Shown piece by piece: positions 1 through 7,363 of a stretch of DNA of 24,925 bases (position 1 is its first letter; each line of letters begins with the position of its first letter). A program made the translations under genes and the position numbers. The notes below the pieces were generated by a model. The model worked only from the letters and a program-made list of their open reading frames with translations. It was not told the DNA's origin and searched no databases. Source of the stretch: an uncultured Chloroflexota bacterium (lineage in GTDB: Bacteria > Chloroflexota > Anaerolineae > Aggregatilineales > Phototrophicaceae); contig CALBRY010000460.1 of NCBI GenBank assembly GCA_937927665.1, forward strand, positions 1 to 24,925, given 5' to 3'.

Positions 1-428
1 CGATAGCTCTGGTGATTGTGATTAAACCCACCGTGTTCGCGCATCAACGCGTCGAGCTTCTCTTCTCCTGCATGCCCGAATGGAGGGTGTCCTAGATCGT
101 GCGCTAAACAAATCGCCTCGACCAGTTCTTCGTTCACGCGCAGCGCACGTGCGATCGTTCGTCCTAACTGCGAGACTTCCAGTGTATGGGTCAACCGCGT
201 GCGATAATAATCGCCCTCATCGTTGACAAATACCTGAGTTTTGTACTCCAACCGCCGGAATGCCGCCGAATGAATGATGCGGTCACGATCACGCTGAAAA
301 GCAGTGCGATAGCGCGGCTCTTCCTGAGGATACTGACGTCCTCTGCTCTCGCGGCTGCACAGCGCATACGGCGCAAGATGCGCCTGTTCTTGTTGCTCCA
401 ACTGCTCCCGATCGAGATACATTGCCAT
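1..428 (-). CDS. dGTPase-type HD-domain phosphohydrolase, 5' part only
   Basis: About 142 N-terminal residues are present and the gene continues past the left edge. Dgt-family enzymes hydrolyse dGTP or other dNTPs to the nucleoside and triphosphate. Seen: an R-D-R-D-R-I-I-H-S segment near residues 46-54, then FRRLEYKTQVF, THTLEVSQ (first metal-binding His at 81) and LAHDLGHPPFGHAGE (the HD pair at 110-111), the order typical of the family. The reading frame is open to base 1. The ATG at 428 follows GAGGATTGA, a good ribosome binding site; a second in-frame ATG lies two codons later. The gene is divergent from the coiled-coil gene across about 100 bp. The symbol is left blank because dNTP specificity cannot be read from this fragment. 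Confidence 0.9.
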   Translation of the reverse strand, partial: MAMYLDREQLEQQEQAHLAPYALCSRESRGRQYPQEEPRYRTAFQRDRDRIIHSAAFRRLEYKTQVFVNDEGDYYRTRLTHTLEVSQLGRTIARALRVNEELVEAICLAHDLGHPPFGHAGEEKLDALMREHGGFNHNHQSY

Positions 429-483
429 TCAATCCTCACGTTGAAACCATGTCATTGTAAACCGTTTTGCCAATGGCGGGTTG

Positions 484-492
484 TGTTATAAT
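484..492 (+). promoter_or_regulatory. Putative extended -10 promoter for the coiled-coil gene and selB
   Basis: A perfect TATAAT at 487-492 is preceded by TGT at 484-486, an extended -10 element. No good -35 lies at the right distance (TTTTGC at 465-470 gives a 16-bp spacer and is weak). Transcription would start near 499, about 36 nt before the ATG at 535. Confidence 0.5.
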
Positions 493-534
493 CCGCGCGT
501 GTCTGCCGCAGAGTTAAAAAGGACATTTAGGCAT

Positions 535-1752
535 ATGATGGACATCAATCAGGCGGCGCGCTTAATCGAATGGCTTGACGAAGAACGCCGCCGTGATAAG
601 GCGACGATTGCCACACTTCAAGAACGTCTCGCGCAGCAGCAGGAAACGATGGAAATGCTCACCCGCCGCGTTACGGGCATGGAGAGTGAGCAGACAACCC
701 TACGCGGTCAGCTTGCCGGCAGCGCTCGTGAAAATGAAATGGCGGATCAACTGCGGAAAGAAATGCAGCAGTTGGTGGAAAGCCTTGAAGCGAAGCGCCT
801 GACTGCCGAACGTGAGCTAGAACGGCGAAATGAACTCGCACGAGACGCGATTACGCGCCCCGTACGTGAATTGACGGATAAACTCAGCAGGCTTGAGCGC
901 CAAACAACCGAACTCCCGGCGATCAGCACTGAAAAAGACCGAATCGCGACAACAGTCGCGCTCCTTCAACAGCGCGTTGATGAACTTTTCAAGCGAATGG
1001 AAGACCCGGATCGCCGTCTCGCGTTCCTCGAAGAACAGCGCCGATCTGATTCACGCCGTGTCGGTGAACTCGAATCAGAACTGCCGGAACTCCGCAAAGC
1101 GCTCGAAAGTATCAAGCCGAAACTCGCCTTGATCGAAGACCTCTCGCTGCGTAACGAACGCAAGATCACCGAAGTACAGAATGGTGAACGTGAACGCCGC
1201 GAAGGGATTCAACAGTTTATCGATCAGCAAACGCTGCTTATGCAAAACCGCGACCGTCAGGTTGACGATTTAATCAAGCAGTTTGGCGATCAAAACAGTG
1301 CGATGCAGCGCAATATGGAGCGCTTCGAAACGTGGGCGGAAGCGTACCGCGAAATGAAGCGCATCATTGAAGATTTCCAGCGCATCGGCGATCGGTTGGA
1401 ACGGCGCATCAACGAAGTCGCGGAATCGCAGCGTTTGAGCGAGGAGCGTTTCCGCACCGAATGGAATGACTGGCGCGGTGAAGATCAGAAGCGTTGGAAG
1501 CAGTTTAATCTTTCCAACGATGAAGTATGGCGGCTGCACGACAAAGAGTTTGAGCGCTATGCCAAACAACTGGCAGATATTCAGGCGGGATTTGCGCCGC
1601 TTCAGGATGCCATTAACCGTTTATGGAGTCTCGAACGCGAACGCGCCGAAATGTACCGTGATCGCTATCAAAAGCTGATCTCAGATCATGACAGCGGTGC
1701 ATCCGTACCCAATCTGCCGGGGAACAGCGGCAGCAGCAATGGCGCGCCCTGA
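535..1752 (+). CDS. Long coiled-coil protein of unknown function
   Basis: 405 residues from the ATG at 535. The frame stays open upstream to a TTG at 481, but those bases overlap the -10 box, so 535 (or the adjacent ATG at 538) is the better start; AAGG lies about 12 nt upstream. The product is strongly charged and rich in Glu, Arg, Gln and Leu. Heptad-like stretches run over most of the length, with breaks around a D-P-D-R-R segment. It has no signal peptide or membrane segment. The C-terminal third has several Trp residues in a W-x-x-W type region, and the last 20 or so residues are a Ser/Gly/Asn/Pro tail. I do not recognise a family; an SMC-like or cell-division scaffold role would be a guess. 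It ends 14 nt before selB, so the two are probably cotranscribed. Confidence 0.8.
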   Translation: MMDINQAARLIEWLDEERRRDKATIATLQERLAQQQETMEMLTRRVTGMESEQTTLRGQLAGSARENEMADQLRKEMQQLVESLEAKRLTAERELERRNELARDAITRPVRELTDKLSRLERQTTELPAISTEKDRIATTVALLQQRVDELFKRMEDPDRRLAFLEEQRRSDSRRVGELESELPELRKALESIKPKLALIEDLSLRNERKITEVQNGERERREGIQQFIDQQTLLMQNRDRQVDDLIKQFGDQNSAMQRNMERFETWAEAYREMKRIIEDFQRIGDRLERRINEVAESQRLSEERFRTEWNDWRGEDQKRWKQFNLSNDEVWRLHDKEFERYAKQLADIQAGFAPLQDAINRLWSLERERAEMYRDRYQKLISDHDSGASVPNLPGNSGSSNGAP

Positions 1753-1766
1753 ACCGATCACAGCCA

Positions 1767-3674
1767 ATGACGATACCACCACTCCCCCGCCTGCCGAACC
1801 GTGTGCTCGGTACGGCGGGACATGTTGATCATGGCAAATCCACGCTCGTAAAAGCGCTCACAGGTATCGATCCTGATCGGCTTGCCGAAGAAAAAGCCCG
1901 CGAAATGACGATTGACCTCGGTTTCGCGTGGTTTTCGCTCCCCAACGGGCAGACCGTCGGTGTGGTAGATGTTCCCGGTCATCGTGATTTCATCGAAAAT
2001 ATGCTCGCCGGAATTGGCGGAATCGACGCGGTTTTATTCGTGATCGCCGCTGATGAAGGCGTAATGCCGCAAACGCGCGAACATCTGGCGATCATTGATC
2101 TGCTCAGCATCGAAAACGGATTGATCGTCCTGACCAAAATCGACACGCTCGGCGGCGATGCTGAATTACTGTATCTGCTTGAAGATGATATCCGCCAGAC
2201 GATCGCCAATACCAGCCTCGTTGATGCGCCGATCGTGCATGTCTCTGCCCTTACGGGCGAAGGCATTCCCGCCCTTTTTACAGCGATCGCAGAACTTCTG
2301 CACGATCTACCTTCGCGTCCGACCGGGAATGCGCCGCGTCTGCCGATCGACCGCGTGTTTACCATGAGTGGATTCGGCACTGTCGTCACGGGCACGTTGA
2401 CAGGCGGCATATTCAAGCAAGGCGACGAAGTTGAGCAGCAACCCGGCGGTCAGCGCGGACGTATACGCGGGTTGCAATCGTATCGCCAGAATGTCGAGAT
2501 CGTATACCCCGGCAGTCGAGCCGCGGTCAATGTGAGCGGAATCGATAAAGAAGAGCTTCTGCGCGGTAGTGTTCTGAGTAAACCCGGCGCTATTACGCCT
2601 ACCACATTGATCGATGTGCACTTTCGCCATCTCGCGGACGCATCACGACCGCTCAAGCACAATGCAGAGATCAAGTTGTTCGTCGGCACAGCCGAAACAA
2701 CGGCGCGGGTGCGCTTGCTAACACATGAAGAACTCCCGCCCGGTGAAGAAGCATGGCTTCAACTTAAGCTGGATGCGCCGATAGCCGCCATCGAAGGTGA
2801 TCGATTCATTGCGCGTTATCCTTCGCCCGGTGAAACAATCGGTGGCGGTGTGGTTGTTGATCCACTGCCAGAGGACAAATGGAAACGCTTTCAAGATGGC
2901 GTCATTGAGCGCTTGCGTCTTCGTGTACAGGGATCACCCGCGCAGCGTCTCGCGCAAGCCGCAGACGCACCTGAGCCGCTCAAACGCGCATCTCTGAAAA
3001 AGCTGACCGATTTCGACGATGTGTCGCTCGAAACGGCAATCATGGCAGCACTTGATGAACATCTGCTGATCGAATTCAGCGACGGAACTTTTTTAGCGTT
3101 TTCACGCTGGGAAATACTCGCCCGAACCCTGCAAAATATAGTTGAGCAGTTCCATCAAGTAAATCCGCTGAAACGAGGGATGCCACGTGAGGAACTCCGC
3201 AGTCGTTTGGGGATTAAGAGTGCATCGTTGAATGTTCTGCTCGAAACCGTGAGCGGCATTGTTCAAGACGGGAAAATCGTCTACTTTGCCGATCACAAAA
3301 TCCGTTTTTCTCCGGCACAACAGACCGCCGTCGATCGGTTGCTGGAACAGATGCGCGCGACGCCGTATGCACCACCATCAACGACAGATGCGGCGGCACT
3401 CGTCGGTGATGATGTGCTGCACGCGCTCATCGAACTCGATGAAATAATATACGTTCAATCCGACGTGATTTTCACCCGATCCGCGTATAACGAGATGGTT
3501 TCGGGCATAAACGCACTGCTGGACGAGTTTGGGAGTGTTACGGCGAGTCAAGTACGCGATCGACTCGGCACATCTCGCAAGTATGCAATCGCCCTACTCG
3601 AACACTTGGATACGCTTGGACTCACCCGGCGCGAAGGCGATACACGGGTACGTGGTACACGCGCTCAACCCTAA
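1767..3674 (+). CDS. selB: Selenocysteine-specific elongation factor SelB
   Basis: 635 residues, close to the usual 610-640. SelB is the GTPase that delivers Sec-tRNA(Sec) to UGA codons marked by a SECIS element. Seen: G1 GHVDHGKST (18-26), the MTIDLGFAW switch region, DVPGH (68-72), TKID (123-126), then EF-Tu-like domains 2 and 3 (IDRVFTMSGFGTVVTGT). A C-terminal set of winged helices, which in SelB binds the SECIS RNA, ends in a segment close to E. coli SelB (V-R-D-R-L-G-x-x-R-K-x-A-I, L-x-x-L-G-x-T-R-R). The length and winged helices separate it from EF-Tu and from truncated paralogues. Its TAA overlaps the stop of convergent murA by 3-4 nt. selA, selC, selD and any selenoprotein gene are not in the window. 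Confidence 0.95.
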   Translation: MTIPPLPRLPNRVLGTAGHVDHGKSTLVKALTGIDPDRLAEEKAREMTIDLGFAWFSLPNGQTVGVVDVPGHRDFIENMLAGIGGIDAVLFVIAADEGVMPQTREHLAIIDLLSIENGLIVLTKIDTLGGDAELLYLLEDDIRQTIANTSLVDAPIVHVSALTGEGIPALFTAIAELLHDLPSRPTGNAPRLPIDRVFTMSGFGTVVTGTLTGGIFKQGDEVEQQPGGQRGRIRGLQSYRQNVEIVYPGSRAAVNVSGIDKEELLRGSVLSKPGAITPTTLIDVHFRHLADASRPLKHNAEIKLFVGTAETTARVRLLTHEELPPGEEAWLQLKLDAPIAAIEGDRFIARYPSPGETIGGGVVVDPLPEDKWKRFQDGVIERLRLRVQGSPAQRLAQAADAPEPLKRASLKKLTDFDDVSLETAIMAALDEHLLIEFSDGTFLAFSRWEILARTLQNIVEQFHQVNPLKRGMPREELRSRLGIKSASLNVLLETVSGIVQDGKIVYFADHKIRFSPAQQTAVDRLLEQMRATPYAPPSTTDAAALVGDDVLHALIELDEIIYVQSDVIFTRSAYNEMVSGINALLDEFGSVTASQVRDRLGTSRKYAIALLEHLDTLGLTRREGDTRVRGTRAQP

Positions 3675-4990
3675 AGCAGTGCGCCAATCTCCTCCGGCAG
3701 TTCTCCCACGTTGATCCGCACCATATTTGCGCCTAATCCAACCAATTTTTCTTCAACACGCTCATAACCTTTGTCGATCTGGTGGATATTGGCGATGCGA
3801 GTTTCGCCTTTCGCAGCAAGCGCCGCGAGCAGCAGCGCCATTCCGGCGCGTATATCCGGGCTGGTAATGTTCGCCATGCCGTGAAGCGCGGCAGGACCCT
3901 GCACCAGTACACGATGCGGATCGCACAGTGTGATACGCGCTCCCATCCGTACCAGCTTATCCGTGAAGAAAAACCGACTTTCATACATCCAGTCATGAAA
4001 CAACGCCGTGCCTACACTCTGTGTGGCGATCACGAGCGCAATGCTCATCAAATCGGGCGGAAACGAGGGCCAAGGCTGCGCTTTGATGATCGGAATGCGA
4101 TTGCCGAGGTCAGGAATGATCGTCATCGCCTGCGCTGATGGAACATAAATATCTTGTCCGCGTACTTCCCAGCGCACGCCGAGTCGCTCATAAATCAGCG
4201 CGATCATATCGAGATAATGCGGGTCAGCCTCTTGAATCAGGATTTCGCCGCCCGTCATCACTGCTGCGCCGATATAGCTGCCAACCTCCATAAAGTCAGC
4301 GCCGATCCGCGCCTCTCCCCCGTGCAGTCGATCAACCCCCGTGATTGTCAGCCGATTTGAGCCGATACCTTCGATCTGTGCACCTAAACTCACCAGCATA
4401 TTGCATAGATCTTGCACATGCGGCTCACTGGCAGCATTTCGTAGAATCGTCGTGCCTTTCGCAAGCACTGCCGCCATAATCGCGTTTTCGGTCGCCATCA
4501 CACTTGCTTCGATGAACAGAATATCCGCCCCATGCAGTGAGTCCGCCTGCATAGTGAACGCTCCGCCGTCGTAGCTCACTTCTGCGCCGAGCTTTTGCAG
4601 CGCATGGATGTGCATATCCAGCCGCCGCTCACCAATCGCGTCACCGCCCGGAACAGGCAGAAAAATCCGCCGCATTCTGCCAAGCATCGGACCCGCCATG
4701 ACAAAACTGGCGCGCAGTTTTCCGGCAAGCTGGGCATCAATCGATGTTGAGATGATGTTTTTCGCGTGAACATGCAGCGTCGAAGTATCCAACCATGTGA
4801 TTTCGACGCCGAGCTTACGCATGATGTCGATCAGCGTGCGAATATCACCAATATCCGGCATGTTCCGCAGGATCACGGGTTCATCGGTCAGCAGACATGC
4901 GGGCAGCATCTTAAGCGCCGCATTTTTGTTGCCACTCGCTTTGATCGTTCCGGAAAGGCGGTGACCGCCTTCAATCACAAACTGCTGCAT
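3671..4990 (-). CDS. murA: UDP-N-acetylglucosamine 1-carboxyvinyltransferase MurA with Asp at the fosfomycin-target position
   Basis: 439 residues, slightly longer than E. coli MurA (419). The enzyme transfers enolpyruvate from PEP to UDP-GlcNAc, the first committed step of peptidoglycan synthesis, in the cytoplasm. Seen: N-terminal SGNKNAALK with Lys22, the P-G-G-x-x-I-G-x-R loop (Arg conserved at 122), FPPDLM carrying the general-base Asp, and the C-terminal D-K-G-Y-E-R-V-E-E-K-L. In the active-site loop the usual Cys (Cys115 in E. coli) is Asp117, codon at 4640-4642. The ATG at 4990 follows a GGGGTAGGG stretch. The gene is transcribed away from the his operon and overlaps the selB stop. 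A second murA elsewhere in the genome cannot be excluded. Confidence 0.95.
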   Translation of the reverse strand: MQQFVIEGGHRLSGTIKASGNKNAALKMLPACLLTDEPVILRNMPDIGDIRTLIDIMRKLGVEITWLDTSTLHVHAKNIISTSIDAQLAGKLRASFVMAGPMLGRMRRIFLPVPGGDAIGERRLDMHIHALQKLGAEVSYDGGAFTMQADSLHGADILFIEASVMATENAIMAAVLAKGTTILRNAASEPHVQDLCNMLVSLGAQIEGIGSNRLTITGVDRLHGGEARIGADFMEVGSYIGAAVMTGGEILIQEADPHYLDMIALIYERLGVRWEVRGQDIYVPSAQAMTIIPDLGNRIPIIKAQPWPSFPPDLMSIALVIATQSVGTALFHDWMYESRFFFTDKLVRMGARITLCDPHRVLVQGPAALHGMANITSPDIRAGMALLLAALAAKGETRIANIHQIDKGYERVEEKLVGLGANMVRINVGELPEEIGALL

Positions 4991-5027
4991 GCCCTACCCC
5001 ATCGTGTGCATTCTGCTGGTATCAGCG

Positions 5028-5055
5028 ATTGTAACGTTTGCCAGAAGGTTGACAA
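5028..5055 (-). promoter_or_regulatory. Putative murA promoter
   Basis: On the minus strand TTGTCA (5055-5050), a 16-bp spacer, then TACAAT (5033-5028). The start would fall near 5021, about 30 nt before the murA ATG. The -35 box overlaps the -35 box of the his promoter on the other strand, because TTGACAA and TTGTCAA are reverse complements. Confidence 0.6.
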
Positions 5056-5078
5056 TAGACCCCACCCGTCGCTATACT
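5049..5078 (+). promoter_or_regulatory. his operon promoter
   Basis: Consensus TTGACA at 5049-5054, an 18-bp spacer, TATACT at 5073-5078. Transcription would begin near 5085, giving a leader RNA of about 170 nt before hisH. This leader holds the His-rich peptide and the terminator described separately. Confidence 0.8.
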
Positions 5079-5110
5079 GCCGCAATCCTGACCACAAACA
5101 GGTTTTAATC

Positions 5111-5182
5111 ATGCGCCGTTTTCATCACCAGCATCACCATTTGAGCATTCCCCATGCGGGATTGGTGCTGGCGCGCGCCTGA
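5111..5182 (+). CDS. hisL: His operon leader peptide, 23 residues, histidine-rich
   Basis: ATG at 5111, TGA at 5180-5182. The peptide begins M-R-R-F, then H-H-Q-H-H-H, and has a further His at residue 15: six His in 23 residues, five of them in a six-codon run at 5123-5140. CAGG at 5099-5102 is a plausible ribosome binding site 8 nt upstream. The ORF lies between the his promoter and an intrinsic terminator just before hisH, as in enterobacterial hisL. Its frame also extends upstream into murA antisense sequence, but the promoter sits downstream of that stretch, so the short ORF is the relevant one. The expected role is in cis: the ribosome stalls on the His codons when charged tRNA-His is scarce. 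The symbol is used by function, not by homology to E. coli hisL. Confidence 0.8.
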   Translation: MRRFHHQHHHLSIPHAGLVLARA

Positions 5183-5237
5183 TCGGTTTTATCCTCTCTG
5201 GCTCGATTGAATCCCCGCACCAACGCGGGGATTTTTT
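5128..5237 (+). promoter_or_regulatory. his attenuator: mutually exclusive leader RNA pairings
   Basis: Three competing pairings can be read. Segment 1:2 is CCAGCA (5128-5133) with TGCTGG (5166-5171), plus CCA (5137-5139) with TGG (5163-5165). Segment 2:3, the antiterminator, is TTGGTGC (5162-5168) with GCACCAA (5217-5223), 7 perfect pairs, extended by GG/CC across a one-base bulge. Segment 3:4, the terminator, is 5211-5218 with 5225-5232. A ribosome stalled in the His run (5123-5140) would cover segment 1 and leave segment 2 free, so 2:3 forms and the terminator is blocked. A ribosome reaching the stop at 5180 would cover segment 2, so 3:4 forms. The pairings are seen; the regulation is inferred from the known his/trp attenuation mechanism. 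Confidence 0.75.
5211..5237 (+). terminator. Intrinsic terminator of the his leader (attenuator stem 3:4)
   Basis: A perfect 8-bp stem, ATCCCCGC (5211-5218) with GCGGGGAT (5225-5232), has a 6-nt loop and is followed by TTTTT. It ends only 18 nt before the hisH ATG, so transcription of the operon must pass through it. GGAGG for hisH follows at 5242-5246. Confidence 0.9.
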
Positions 5238-5255
5238 GTTTGGAGGAATCATCCC

Positions 5256-5870
5256 ATGCTTGCCGTCATCGATTATGGGGCTGGCAACCTACGCAGTGTG
5301 ATCCACGCACTCGATTACTTGGGTGTGGAAAGTATGCGTATCGTGCGCGCCCCTCATGAACTCAAAGGAGCAGAAAAGATCATCCTCCCCGGGGTTGGCG
5401 CGTTTGGCGCGGGGATGATCAAGCTCAAAGAGCAGAATCTCGTCCAGCCCATTCGGGAAGCGGTGCTTACCGGCACGCCGTATCTCGGCATTTGTTTGGG
5501 GATGCAGTTCCTCTTTGAGTCCAGCGATGAAATGGGCACACATGAAGGATTAGGACTGCTTCCGGGTCATGTCACCCGGTTTCCACACATGATGAACTTG
5601 AAAGTGCCGCATATGGGCTGGAATAACGTTCAAGTGAGGCGCGAATCGGCATTCACACGCGGCTTGACCGATGCCAGCTACGCCTATTTCGTTCACAGCT
5701 ATTACTGCTGCCCTGCTGATCCGGCAGATATTGCGCTGAGTACGAATTACGGTATCGATTTCACAGCGGGAATCGAACACGAGAATATCTATGGTGTGCA
5801 GTTTCACCCGGAAAAAAGCCAGCAGACCGGTCTGCAAATCCTCACCAACTTTTTGGAGATTGTCCCATGA
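5256..5870 (+). CDS. hisH: Imidazole glycerol phosphate synthase, glutamine amidotransferase subunit HisH
   Basis: 204 residues, the usual length. HisH hydrolyses glutamine and channels ammonia to HisF for the cyclisation that yields IGP and AICAR. Seen: the N-terminal I-D-Y-G-A-G-N-L, oxyanion-region PGVGAFGAGM, nucleophile elbow GICLGMQ with Cys80, and the C-terminal FHPEKS with His184 and Glu186, completing the class-I amidotransferase triad. The ATG has a strong GGAGG 9 nt upstream. It is the first structural gene behind the attenuator. Its TGA overlaps the hisA ATG (ATGA), suggesting translational coupling. Confidence 0.97.
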   Translation: MLAVIDYGAGNLRSVIHALDYLGVESMRIVRAPHELKGAEKIILPGVGAFGAGMIKLKEQNLVQPIREAVLTGTPYLGICLGMQFLFESSDEMGTHEGLGLLPGHVTRFPHMMNLKVPHMGWNNVQVRRESAFTRGLTDASYAYFVHSYYCCPADPADIALSTNYGIDFTAGIEHENIYGVQFHPEKSQQTGLQILTNFLEIVP

Positions 5871-6586
5871 TCATCTATCCGGCGATTGACGTACGCGGCG
5901 GAAAAGTCGTTCGTCTACGCGAAGGTGATCCCGCGCAGCAAACCATCTTCAGCGATGATCCGATCTCGACCGCCCAGCGATGGATTGATCAAGGCGCGCA
6001 GTGGATACACATGGTCAATTTAGATGGCGCATTTGCGAACGCCAACGATAATCTGCGCGTGCTGGACTCTGTCGCCAAGTTAAGCATAAAGGTACAGTTT
6101 GGCGGCGGATTACGCACAACGGATGATATGCAGCGGGCGATCAACGCGGGCGCGTCGCGGATCGTTTTGGGAACGGTGGCAATACAAAATCCTGAATTGG
6201 TCACAGATGCGATTGAGAAATACGGTACGGATCGTGTATGTGTCGGCTTAGATGCCCGTGACGGCAAAGTGACAACGCACGGATGGAGTCGGGTCAGCGA
6301 AATTACCCCGATCGAACTCGGTCAACTGATGCGGGAGCGCGGAGTCATTCACGCGCTGTTTACCGATGTCAGCCGCGATGGTGCGCTGTCAGGTTCAGCG
6401 GTTGATGCCACCATCCGGCTGGGTCAGGAAACAGGTTTGCAGGTGATCGCATCGGGCGGAATCGCTTCTATCGATGAAATCCGGCGGTTGGCAACAAGCG
6501 GCACGGTCGCAGGCGCGGTGATCGGCATGGCGCTTTATCAGGGAACAATCAGCTTATCAGACGCGCTGGCGGCGGGAGCAAACTAA
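5867..6586 (+). CDS. hisA: ProFAR isomerase HisA
   Basis: 239 residues, a (beta/alpha)8 barrel. HisA opens the ribose ring of ProFAR to give PRFAR by an Amadori rearrangement. Seen: PAIDVRGGKVVRL with catalytic Asp8, a half-barrel phosphate site FGGGLRT, V-G-L-D-A-R-D-G with the second acid/base Asp129, T-D-V-S-R-D-G, and the second phosphate site A-S-G-G-I. HisA and HisF are paralogues; the D-V-R-G-G-K start and the L-D-A-R-D-G motif mark this one as HisA. It overlaps hisH by 4 nt and hisF starts 3 nt after its stop, so HisA feeds HisF/HisH from the same transcript. Confidence 0.96.
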   Translation: MIIYPAIDVRGGKVVRLREGDPAQQTIFSDDPISTAQRWIDQGAQWIHMVNLDGAFANANDNLRVLDSVAKLSIKVQFGGGLRTTDDMQRAINAGASRIVLGTVAIQNPELVTDAIEKYGTDRVCVGLDARDGKVTTHGWSRVSEITPIELGQLMRERGVIHALFTDVSRDGALSGSAVDATIRLGQETGLQVIASGGIASIDEIRRLATSGTVAGAVIGMALYQGTISLSDALAAGAN

Positions 6587-6589
6587 ACG

Positions 6590-7363
6590 ATGCTGGCAAA
6601 ACGAATCATCCCTTGCTTGGATGTGCTGAATGGGCGCGTCGTTAAGGGAATCAACTTTGTGAACTTGCGGGACGCAGGCGATCCGGTCGAACAAGCGGCA
6701 GTTTATGACCGCGAAGGCGCGGACGAACTTGTCTTTCTCGATATCACCGCCTCACACGAAAACCGCAAAACGACGCTCGATATGGTGCGCCGTGTCGCTG
6801 ATACGCTGTTTATCCCCTTCTGTGTCGGCGGCGGTATCCGCACCGTAGACGATATGCGCGAAACACTGCTCGCTGGCGCGGATAAAGTCTCGATCAACAG
6901 CGCGGCAGTCAAGAATCCGGAACTCATCAATCAAGGTGCATGGGCGTTCGGCAGTCAGTGTATCGTCGTCGCTATCGATCCGCGTCTTGTGGATGGCAGT
7001 TGGGTTGTGCATGTCAACGGCGGGCGCATTCCAACAGAACACGAAGCCGTTGCGTGGGCAAAAGAAGTTGAGGCGCGCGGCGCGGGTGAAATTCTACTCA
7101 CCAGCATGGATCGAGATGGCACGAAAGCAGGCTATGATCTCGACCTGACCGCTGCGATTGCCCAAAGCGTCTCCATCCCTGTTATCGCCAGCGGCGGCGC
7201 GGGCAAAATGTCGGATTTTCGGGATGCGCTCAAGATTGGCGGTGCAGATGCGGCACTCGCGGCGACGCTATTCCATTACAACGAAATTCGCATTGGGGAT
7301 TTAAAGCAGTATCTCGATGAGCAGGATGTTCCTGTCCGCTTGACAGGATGGCAGCGCGCATGA
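6590..7363 (+). CDS. hisF: Imidazole glycerol phosphate synthase, cyclase subunit HisF
   Basis: 257 residues, typical length. HisF is the cyclase barrel that combines PRFAR with ammonia from HisH. Seen: L-A-K-R-I-I-P-C-L-D-V with Asp11, K-G-I-N-F near residue 19, phosphate site V-G-G-G-I-R, V-A-I-D-P with the second catalytic Asp130, the S-M-D-R-D-G-T-K loop and A-S-G-G-A near the C-terminus. All key residues are present. It lies 3 nt after hisA. Its TGA overlaps the likely hisI start by 4 nt. HisH is encoded two genes upstream, so both subunits of the complex come from one operon. Confidence 0.97.
   Translation: MLAKRIIPCLDVLNGRVVKGINFVNLRDAGDPVEQAAVYDREGADELVFLDITASHENRKTTLDMVRRVADTLFIPFCVGGGIRTVDDMRETLLAGADKVSINSAAVKNPELINQGAWAFGSQCIVVAIDPRLVDGSWVVHVNGGRIPTEHEAVAWAKEVEARGAGEILLTSMDRDGTKAGYDLDLTAAIAQSVSIPVIASGGAGKMSDFRDALKIGGADAALAATLFHYNEIRIGDLKQYLDEQDVPVRLTGWQRA

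Noticed and set aside
1979..2416. Minus-strand open frame of 145 codons inside selB
   Set aside because: Fully antisense to a well-supported gene with intact GTPase motifs; the composition looks like a codon shadow.
4766..5182. A 138-codon plus-strand open frame ending in the His-rich peptide
   Set aside because: Most of it is antisense to murA, and the his promoter lies inside it. Only the last 23 codons, downstream of the promoter, are likely translated as the leader.
5085..5255. T-box (tRNA-His sensing) leader before hisH
   Set aside because: The leader is only about 170 nt, lacks the conserved T-box bulge sequence before the terminator, and instead has a translated His-rich ORF.
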